Source: Ruminococcus sp. (GTDB taxonomy: Bacteria > Bacillota > Clostridia > Oscillospirales > Ruminococcaceae). From it: DNA of 64,000 nt. The notes under the pieces are model-generated. The model did no database searches, was not told the DNA's origin, and saw nothing but the letters and a program-made list of their open reading frames with translations. Positions 7,098-13,317 of the stretch are shown here, piece after piece. The stretch covers positions 160,143 to 224,142 of the forward strand of contig JAGAJO010000008.1 in the NCBI GenBank assembly GCA_017626015.1. The letters run 5' to 3'. Position 1 is the stretch's first letter. Each line of letters starts with the position of its first letter. The position numbers and the translations under genes were made by a program.

Positions 7098-7946
7098 ATG
7101 CTCGGACTGACTCTTGAGGGCGGCGCCAGCAGGACGGTATATTCCTGCGGCATTATGGACGCCCTGCTTGAAGAAAATATAATTGCCGACAGGATCTTCG
7201 GAGTTTCGGCGGGTGCGGCTTTCGGAGTGTCCTATGCCTCAAAGCAGATAGGACGTAACTACCGCCTTGCTACGGAATTTATGGGAACAAGAAAATATAT
7301 GGGAGTACATCATATGTTCGATCCCAAAAACCGCAGCTATTATAATCTTGATTACGCATGGGACGATGTTCCCAACATACATCTGCCCTTCGATTATAAA
7401 GCGTACCGTGAATACGAGGGCGAGTTTTATGCGGTGGTCACAAACGTTGCAACAGGCAGGGCGGAGTATCTTACCGTTCCCCGTGACGACGTAAAGTGGA
7501 CGGTGCTGCGTGCGACCTGCGCCCTTCCGCTTATGTTTCCCGAGATAGAGATCAACGGTGAAAAATATCTTGACGGAGGTATCGCAGATTCTATACCGTA
7601 TAAAAGAGCGGTGTCAGAGGGCTGCGATAAGAATATAATCGTTCTTACACGTCCGAGAAATTATGTAAAGACCACAGATTCTCTTACAAGGCTTTGCATG
7701 AGACATTATAAAAAATATCCGGAATTTGCCCACGCTCTTGAAACCAGAGCGCAGAGATACAATGAGACCGTAAGCGAAATACAGAAGCTGCGGGAGCAGG
7801 GCAGAGTTTTCGTATTTACGCCTAAAACCACGTTCGGAGTAGGCAGGACAGAGGGCGATCCGAAAAAGCTCGACAGGCTTTACCGTCACGGCTACGATCA
7901 CGCAAAATGGGCTATGGATTCGCTGAAAAGATATCTGGATAAATGA
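7098..7946 (+). CDS. Patatin-like phospholipase
   Basis: A 282-residue patatin-fold hydrolase. The oxyanion loop EGGASR is at 7-12, the nucleophile elbow GVSAG gives Ser37, and the dyad Asp is D159 in LDGGIADSIP. This is the Ser/Asp arrangement of bacterial patatin-like lipases that cleave acyl groups from membrane lipids. There is no signal peptide, so it is cytoplasmic or membrane-associated. The ribosome binding site is GAAAGGAAA. It is last in the unit with the ExbB/ExbD-like genes, 27 bases after the previous stop. Patatins of this kind are also common as single housekeeping genes, so the operon link may or may not be functional. Confidence 0.9.
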   Translation: MLGLTLEGGASRTVYSCGIMDALLEENIIADRIFGVSAGAAFGVSYASKQIGRNYRLATEFMGTRKYMGVHHMFDPKNRSYYNLDYAWDDVPNIHLPFDYKAYREYEGEFYAVVTNVATGRAEYLTVPRDDVKWTVLRATCALPLMFPEIEINGEKYLDGGIADSIPYKRAVSEGCDKNIIVLTRPRNYVKTTDSLTRLCMRHYKKYPEFAHALETRAQRYNETVSEIQKLREQGRVFVFTPKTTFGVGRTEGDPKKLDRLYRHGYDHAKWAMDSLKRYLDK

Positions 7947-8082
7947 AGGCAGAACCGCACAATCAACGTTTTATGGTTTTGTGCGGTATTGCCTTAAACG
8001 ACAGGGCGGAGCAGAGGCTTCCGCCCGTTAATTATAGCGATCCAGCAAAATCTTTAAGGCAATATTTTATAGGATCGCTATA
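7946..8082. repeat. Inverted repeats between patatin and phosphoesterase genes
   Basis: Three hairpins lie here. Arms 7946-7962 and 7979-7995 (aaggcagaaccgcacaa against ttgtgcggtattgcctt) match the ends of the 200-bp element at 22482. A 7-bp stem gggcgga/tccgccc is at 8004-8010 and 8020-8026. A perfect 11-bp inverted repeat, tatagcgatcc and ggatcgctata, is at 8033-8043 and 8072-8082. None has a T-run. Confidence 0.6.
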
Positions 8083-8110
8083 TTAAAGTGCGACTAGGAG
8101 GAAAACGATC

Positions 8111-8989
8111 TTGAAAAAAATAATATATCCTGCCGCAATTGCTGCAGGAGCATATTTTCTTGTCCAGAACAGGCAGCTGAAAATTGAAAAATACGATATG
8201 ATAAGCGATAAGCTGCCGGCTGCCTTTGAGGGGAAAAAGATAATACTTCTGGCGGATCTGCACAGAAAAAGATACGGTGACAATTTCAACAATCTTATGA
8301 ATTCCGTAGCGGCGCTGGAGCCTGACTATATTTTTTTTGCCGGAGATCTGTTCAGCAAGAACGAGACCGAGCTTATGCCCAAGTACGCTTTTATGAAGCG
8401 TCTTAAGGAAACTGCTCCCGTTTACTATGTACTGGGAAATCATGAGATAAGGAATATGGATAACTGCGAGGCGCTCTGCCTGAAGCTTAAGAATGCCGGA
8501 ATAAATGTGCTGCGTAACGAGATGACCCGTATCTACGAGGGCGGAAGCTTCATAAATGTCTATGGCACACAGCTTTCCGCAAGATACTATATGAACCGTG
8601 ACGGCAGCTATAAGGATCTTCCGGAGCTTAGCTGTGAAACGCTGGAGAAATATCTCGGAAAGGCTGAGAAGAACGTATGCAATATTCTAATTTCGCATGA
8701 TCCTTTTTTTCTCGAAACCTATGCAAGGTGGGGAGCAGATCTTGTTTTTTCGGGACACTGCCACGGAGGAGTCATACGTCTTCCGGGAGTAGGCGGGATA
8801 CTTTCTCCCGAAAGAAGGCTTATGCCAAAGTATACCAAGGGTATCTATACCTGCGGAAAAACAGTTATGGCACTTACCTCGGGTCTGGGAAAATTCAGGC
8901 TTAACAATCCCTCGCAGATAATGGTGTGTACTCTCAGCCGCAGGCGGAAGATAAAGGGCGGCTCCAAGGCATGGAGTATTTCCGATTAG
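8111..8989 (+). CDS. Membrane-anchored metallophosphoesterase
   Basis: A 292-residue calcineurin-like phosphoesterase of the YkuE/YaeI type. The TTG start is supported by AGGAGG at 8097-8102. A short hydrophobic N-terminus (about 4-19) should anchor it. Metal-binding motifs appear in order: LADLH (D49, H51), FAGDL (D79), LGNHE (N110, H111), ISHDP, and SGHCHGG near residue 220. Relatives hydrolyse phosphodiesters, including lipid A precursors in YaeI and undefined substrates in Gram-positives. The gene has no clear partner; the M20 peptidase follows after about 80 bases that contain a repeat. Confidence 0.88.
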   Translation: MKKIIYPAAIAAGAYFLVQNRQLKIEKYDMISDKLPAAFEGKKIILLADLHRKRYGDNFNNLMNSVAALEPDYIFFAGDLFSKNETELMPKYAFMKRLKETAPVYYVLGNHEIRNMDNCEALCLKLKNAGINVLRNEMTRIYEGGSFINVYGTQLSARYYMNRDGSYKDLPELSCETLEKYLGKAEKNVCNILISHDPFFLETYARWGADLVFSGHCHGGVIRLPGVGGILSPERRLMPKYTKGIYTCGKTVMALTSGLGKFRLNNPSQIMVCTLSRRRKIKGGSKAWSISD

Positions 8990-9043
8990 GTAAATGCTGA
9001 TTAATGTTATTTGCGAGGCAGTGAATTTAATCAGTGTTTCTTA
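8989..9043 (+). repeat. Short copy of dispersed repeat family B
   Basis: About 55 bp starting ggtaaatgctgattaatgt and ending aatcagtgtttctta. It keeps the outer arms and the gcgaggcagtgaattt tract of the family but lacks the central hairpin. Confidence 0.6.
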
Positions 9044-9068
9044 AAAAATCAGATTTTGGAGGACAGTC

Positions 9069-10376
9069 ATGACAGATTACAGTAAAAAATTCAGCGATTA
9101 TTTTGAAAGGCATATGACTGAGATCCTGCGGGATCTTAACGGTATAATTTCTGTAGAAAGCGTGGCGGACGAGACTTCCGACGTCAGACCGTTCGGCGAA
9201 GGCTCGGCAAGGGCGCTCGCATGGGGCGAGGAATTTATGAAAGGTATCGGAATGGATACCGTAAATTTTGACAATTATGCTGTTCGGGGGGATTTCTCCG
9301 AGGGAGAGCCGAAGCTTGGTATACTGGCTCACCTTGATACCGTTCCGGCAGGCACGGGCTGGACATATCCGCCCTACAGCCTTACGGAAAGAAACGGCAT
9401 ACTTTACGGCAGAGGAGTTATTGATGATAAGGGTCCTGCCGTTGCGGTCCTGTGGGCTGCAAAGGCTGTGAGGGAGCTTGGTATACCTGTGGAAAATTTC
9501 CGCATTATTTTCGGCGGAAACGAGGAAAACGGCTGCGAGGATATGAAATATTACGAAAGTAAGGAGAGCTTTCCGGAAAAGGTCTTTACTCCCGACGGCT
9601 CCTTTCCGGTGCTTAACTGCGAAAAGGGCATGGTGCATCTGACCTTTTCAGCTCCTTTTGAGGACGGTGAGATAGCGCAGATAAACGGAGGAACGGTGAT
9701 AAACGCTATTCCCGAAAAATGCAATATAAAGCTAAGAGAGCCGGTGGGCAGACAAAGGACTCTTGTGTTTGCCGGCAAGGCTGCCCACGGTTCCCGTCCG
9801 GAAAACGGAGTGAACGCCGTGACAAAATTTCTGGCGGAGCATAAGACGGGAAATCCGCTGTTAAAGTCGCTGGCAAAGCTTTTCCCCGCAAAGGAATATG
9901 ACGGAAGCTCCTGCGGAATGGGCTTTGAGGACAGCGTTTCAGGGAAGATGACCTGCGCTTTAACTATGCTGAATACCGTGGACGGAAGGCTGTGCGGAGG
10001 TATTGATATACGCTTTCCCATTGACCGCAGCTATGGCGAGATAAGCGATATGATCGTTTCGGCTCTTGAAAATGAGGGCTTTACTGTGGATTCCTGCGAG
10101 GGTATGGAGCCGCACTATGTTCCGGAGGACAGCGATCTTGTCCGCAGTCTGCTCAGAGTTTATGAGCGTGTAAAGGGTGAAAAGGGTTATTGCATTGCCG
10201 AGGGTGGAATAACCTATGTCCATAACACCGAGGGTGCGGTTGCGTTCGGTGCGGAATTTCCCGATGAAAATAATAATATGCACGGTGCTGACGAGCATAT
10301 TTCCATGGAAACGTTCAGATATAATCTTAATATGTATGCAAACGCAATTGCCGAAATTGCAGGTATAGAGCCTTAA
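9069..10376 (+). CDS. M20 family dipeptidase, PepV/Sapep-like
   Basis: A 435-residue metallopeptidase expected to hydrolyse dipeptides or related N-acyl amino acids in the cytosol. It has the di-zinc motifs of family M20: LAHLDTVP (H88, D90), GRGVIDDKGP (D119/D120) and GGNEENGCED (E152, E153). A lid domain follows, and the final HGADEHIS supplies the last His ligand. The length and the GTGWTYPPYS region fit the PepV/Sapep branch better than carboxypeptidase or DapE. The start has GGAGG 8 bases ahead. It is probably a single-gene unit used in peptide catabolism or peptidoglycan recycling. Confidence 0.88.
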   Translation: MTDYSKKFSDYFERHMTEILRDLNGIISVESVADETSDVRPFGEGSARALAWGEEFMKGIGMDTVNFDNYAVRGDFSEGEPKLGILAHLDTVPAGTGWTYPPYSLTERNGILYGRGVIDDKGPAVAVLWAAKAVRELGIPVENFRIIFGGNEENGCEDMKYYESKESFPEKVFTPDGSFPVLNCEKGMVHLTFSAPFEDGEIAQINGGTVINAIPEKCNIKLREPVGRQRTLVFAGKAAHGSRPENGVNAVTKFLAEHKTGNPLLKSLAKLFPAKEYDGSSCGMGFEDSVSGKMTCALTMLNTVDGRLCGGIDIRFPIDRSYGEISDMIVSALENEGFTVDSCEGMEPHYVPEDSDLVRSLLRVYERVKGEKGYCIAEGGITYVHNTEGAVAFGAEFPDENNNMHGADEHISMETFRYNLNMYANAIAEIAGIEP

Positions 10377-10483
10377 AGCCGTACTGCGGTGAGAGGACAA
10401 CTCAAGCTGTAAATATGCCGCTACGCTATAGCTAAAACATTTAATTTCATAATTGATCTCCGCAAATTGCCGGTCATGACGTC

Positions 10484-10512
10484 TTGACAAATTGAAAAAA
10501 AAGCGTTATAAT
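10484..10512 (+). promoter_or_regulatory. rex promoter
   Basis: TTGACA at 10484-10489 and TATAAT at 10507-10512 have a 17-base spacer. Just downstream a TTGTTA half-site starts near 10520, but its mirror half is poor, so Rex self-control is only a guess. Confidence 0.9.
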
Positions 10513-10556
10513 AAAGATTGTTATTTATTTGTCAATTACGGAAAGAGGATTAAAAT

Positions 10557-11216
10557 ATGTCTAAAAACGGATCGATATCCGCTTCGGTCATAAAGCGGCT
10601 TCCAAGGTATTACAGGTTTTTGGGCGAGCTGAAAAAAAATGGCGTTGAACGCATTTCCTCCAGAGAGCTTTCTGAAAAAATGAAGCTTACAGCTTCGCAG
10701 ATAAGGCAGGATCTTAACTGCTTCGGCGGTTTCGGTCAGCAGGGCTACGGCTATCATGTTGAGTCTCTGCACAGCGAGATAGGTAAGATACTCGGGGTAG
10801 AAAGGCATTTCAGAACGATCCTTATAGGCGCTGGAAATCTGGGAAAGGCTATTGCGCTGCATATAAATTTTGAGACCAGAGGCTGTAAGCTGATGGGTAT
10901 TTTTGACGCAAAGCCCAGTCTCACCGGCGAGCAGGTGGGAGGGATCGCTATCAGGCATACCGACGAGCTTGAGGATTTTTGCAGAGAAAATTCTCCGGTG
11001 GTTGCGGTGCTGTGCATACCTAAGGCGAATACTCAGGCTATTGCCGAAAAGCTTGTGAGTCTGGGGATCAAGGCGTTCTGGAATTTTTCTCACTACGATC
11101 TGAGCATTGATTATGAGGATATCGTAGTTGAAAATGTTCATTTGGGAGACAGTCTTCTGACGCTGACCTACGGCGCAAATATCATTACCTCCGGGGAAGA
11201 GGAAGATCAGACATAA
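10557..11216 (+). CDS. rex: Redox-sensing transcriptional repressor Rex
   Basis: A 219-residue Rex, the NADH/NAD+ sensing repressor that releases fermentation and respiration genes when NADH rises. The N-terminal winged helix (about 10-80) has ISSRELSEKMKLTASQIRQD and the family-typical LNCFGGFGQQGYGY. The Rossmann domain follows with GAGNLGKA (G91-G96) and LMGIFDAKP. The C-terminal helix reaches across the dimer. The length is normal for the family. It has its own strong promoter. Likely local targets are adhE (13318), fucO (29101) or fprA, but I could not identify a clean Rex operator at them. Confidence 0.97.
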   Translation: MSKNGSISASVIKRLPRYYRFLGELKKNGVERISSRELSEKMKLTASQIRQDLNCFGGFGQQGYGYHVESLHSEIGKILGVERHFRTILIGAGNLGKAIALHINFETRGCKLMGIFDAKPSLTGEQVGGIAIRHTDELEDFCRENSPVVAVLCIPKANTQAIAEKLVSLGIKAFWNFSHYDLSIDYEDIVVENVHLGDSLLTLTYGANIITSGEEEDQT

Positions 11217-11263
11217 AAATAACCGTCGGCTCAGGACTTTCCTGCAACCGGCGGTAGTTTATT
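11217..11263. terminator. Bidirectional terminator between rex and lipoprotein gene
   Basis: Arms around ccgtcgg (from 11223) and ccggcgg (to 11254) pair within a larger symmetry, flanked by aaataa and tttattt. It serves the two convergent genes. Confidence 0.65.
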
Positions 11264-11273
11264 TCATATGTAT

Positions 11274-11891
11274 TTATGCGTTGGAGCTGTCGTTAAGCGT
11301 TACTTCGACAGGAATAACACTCTGTGAGTCGTCAGTCGTATCAGGCGCTGAGCTTTCGTCCGGATTTTCGTTCCGTGACTCTGTATCACAGGACGAATCC
11401 TCAGCCCAGTGGTATTCTTCAGTATCGTCCTCTCCCTCGGGAACTTCAAGAACCTCATATGTAAGGGTGTCGCTGTTGTAAATATAAAGCTCACTGCTGT
11501 CCTCTGTGACTGCAACTGTAGCTACCTCCGTATGCACATCCTTCTTTTCATCGTAGACCGCAAAAAGATAGCAGCTGCAATCGTTGATCTCTTCGACCCC
11601 AAGATATCCGTAAAGACGCTTTGATCCCTTTTCCTCAGAGGGGTGAGATTTTTTTACTGCTTGTATAACGTAATCAAAGGATTCCTCCGCCTCCGCAGGG
11701 AGCTGAGCAAAGGTCTCACGGGAGGGGAGCGTAAAGGTCTCGGTAGACGCCGATTCTTCGGGAGCCTCTGTAACGGCATTTTCCGATGCCGCAGATCCTT
11801 TTGAAGACGAGTCTTTCTCCGTGCTGTTTGAGCAGGAGCACATAACTGCCGCTGCGCATAATGTCATGATCAATACTGTAAATATTTTCAT
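11274..11891 (-). CDS. Secreted lipoprotein of unknown function
   Basis: A 205-residue protein; ATG 11891 is chosen because GGAGG precedes it. The N-terminus MKIFTVLIMTLCAAAVMCSC is a signal peptide ending in a probable lipobox with Cys20, followed by a Ser/Glu/Ala-rich linker to about 65. A small folded region follows with SRETFAQLPAEAEESFDYVI and a strand-rich segment (EVATVAVTEDSSELYIYNSD). The C-terminal 40 residues are acidic and low-complexity. I recognise no family. It is a single-gene unit facing rex and likely sits on the outer face of the membrane. Confidence 0.75.
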   Translation of the reverse strand: MKIFTVLIMTLCAAAVMCSCSNSTEKDSSSKGSAASENAVTEAPEESASTETFTLPSRETFAQLPAEAEESFDYVIQAVKKSHPSEEKGSKRLYGYLGVEEINDCSCYLFAVYDEKKDVHTEVATVAVTEDSSELYIYNSDTLTYEVLEVPEGEDDTEEYHWAEDSSCDTESRNENPDESSAPDTTDDSQSVIPVEVTLNDSSNA

Positions 11892-11980
11892 ATTTCCTCC
11901 GAACACTATCATTATATTCATTATTTTAAGATTATATCACACGGATTTTACAATGTAAATACAAGTAATAAAAATGTCAC

Positions 11981-12016
11981 AAAAAACCCCGATTATGCCG
12001 AATTAGCATAATCGGG
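11981..12016 (-). terminator. Terminator of the phosphotransferase-fold gene
   Basis: A perfect 11-bp stem, cccgattatgc (11988-11998) and gcataatcggg (12006-12016). On the minus strand it is followed by seven T. Confidence 0.88.
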
Positions 12017-12082
12017 ATAAACAGTTTTTTGGTTATTTGCAACAACTAATGATTACAAATCTGTAACAACTGCACAAAGTGA

Positions 12083-12841
12083 TTAATCGTAATCAACAAC
12101 GTCGATCCACTTCATCAGCAGTTCCTTTTCGTCCTCGTTGCCCTTTATGAGCTGAGCTGCAGCTACGATCGGAAGCCATGCCTGAACGTAACGCTTTGAG
12201 GTTCCGCTCTTGAGACAGTATTTATCAAGGTATGCGTCAGCAGCTTCTGGATTATTCAGGCAGAACAGCAGATATGTTCTTGCTACGTCTGCGGAAGCGT
12301 TGCCCTGTCTTGCTGCACCCCAGTTGATAACATATGTTCCCTCGTCGTTTATTATAACGTTCTTGGGTTCAAAATTGCCGTGGCATAGCTTGATGTGCTT
12401 AGGCATTGAATCCAGTCTTGTAAGCAGCTCATACTTTTTGATCTCGTCGATCTGTCCGAGAGACTTGATCTGTCTTGCCATCTTATCCTTGAGCTTTGAA
12501 AGCAGAGGCATATACTGAGCGTGGATCTCGCACTGGATATCGATAAACTGGTTAAGATATGTATCCATTTTATCGGGATTTTCGTCCATAAGCTCCTGCA
12601 GTGTTTTTCCCTTGATGAAGTCCATGGTGATAGCCCATTTACCGTCGATGACGGATACCTCGTGAAGAACAGGCATCTTAATAAAGGAATTTACAAGCGT
12701 TGTCTCAACTCTTGCATGGGTAAGGGCTGCATAAAGGCATTTCTCCTTGTATTCCGGCTTGTTGTAGATCCTTACCGCCATATCGTCCGCTTCGTATACG
12801 TCGTATATATCGCTGGAAGCGATGAATTTTTCAAGATTCAT
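12083..12841 (-). CDS. APH/choline-kinase-fold protein lacking catalytic Asp residues
   Basis: A 252-residue protein with the aminoglycoside phosphotransferase fold. The catalytic region reads LCHGNFEPKNVIINDEGTYV then INWGAARQGNASADVAR. In active enzymes these read HGD(xxxx)N and IDW. Here both aspartates are Asn (N156 and N173), while the loop Asn161 and the ADVAR helix are kept. Other parts follow the family: MDFIKGKTL hinge at 73-80 and an LLFC helix after ADVAR. Loss of both Asp residues suggests a pseudoenzyme or an unusual chemistry. It has a good ribosome binding site (AAAAAAGGAG), its own promoter and terminator, and no neighbour that hints at a substrate. Confidence 0.8.
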   Translation of the reverse strand: MNLEKFIASSDIYDVYEADDMAVRIYNKPEYKEKCLYAALTHARVETTLVNSFIKMPVLHEVSVIDGKWAITMDFIKGKTLQELMDENPDKMDTYLNQFIDIQCEIHAQYMPLLSKLKDKMARQIKSLGQIDEIKKYELLTRLDSMPKHIKLCHGNFEPKNVIINDEGTYVINWGAARQGNASADVARTYLLFCLNNPEAADAYLDKYCLKSGTSKRYVQAWLPIVAAAQLIKGNEDEKELLMKWIDVVDYD

Positions 12842-12967
12842 AGTTCATTCTCCTTTTTTATTAAATTTAAGTTGATCGTTCTGATGAGTCAGAAAACAAA
12901 ATTAAGCTTTCAGGTTAATTTGACCGTCAAAAGCCACATATAATTTCTTGCTTTCTTAACTGTCTAT

Positions 12968-12996
12968 ATTATACTACACTTTTTTTTATTTGTCTA
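12968..12996 (-). promoter_or_regulatory. Promoter of the APH-fold gene
   Basis: On the minus strand TAGACA (12996-12991) and TATAAT (12973-12968) have a 17-base spacer. Confidence 0.75.
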
Positions 12997-13222
12997 GTCC
13001 TTTTTGTCATTTTCACAAATCTTTTATTTTTATTTAGAAATTATATACTAAATATTCACAAAATAATTTTGCCATATTTACTTGCAATAATGTGCCCAGC
13101 AATTTCTTTTGTGTATTTTAACGAAAATAAATTGTTTATCTTTAATAAAACAATGTTCAAGTTTTGTGTATAATATATAATAAAAAGGAGAAAAATACTA
13201 TAAAAGCTGTAAAAAAATAAGA

Positions 13223-13251
13223 TTGACAAAAAAATAACAAACTGATATAAT
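13223..13251 (+). promoter_or_regulatory. adhE promoter
   Basis: TTGACA at 13223-13228 and TATAAT at 13246-13251 with a 17-base spacer, about 70 bases ahead of the start codon. Confidence 0.92.
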
Positions 13252-13317
13252 GTAAGTACGATAAAAAATAAGTTGCGTCGTATAAAAGCAATAATAATTT
13301 TATTGGAGGTTTATTTT

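Larger units (their letters stand above)
12842..13317. other. Long AT-rich divergent promoter region
   Basis: This 476-bp stretch contains a minus-strand promoter (12968-12996) and the adhE promoter (13223-13251), and is otherwise A+T-rich without a gene. An inverted repeat ATTGTTT (13131-13137) and AAACAAT (13148-13154) could be a regulator site. A TATAAT at 13169-13174 followed by AAAAAGGAG has no gene after it. Confidence 0.6.

Noticed and set aside
10507-10550. Rex operator in the rex promoter
   Set aside because: Only one half-site (TTGTTA) is acceptable; the second half deviates too much to call.
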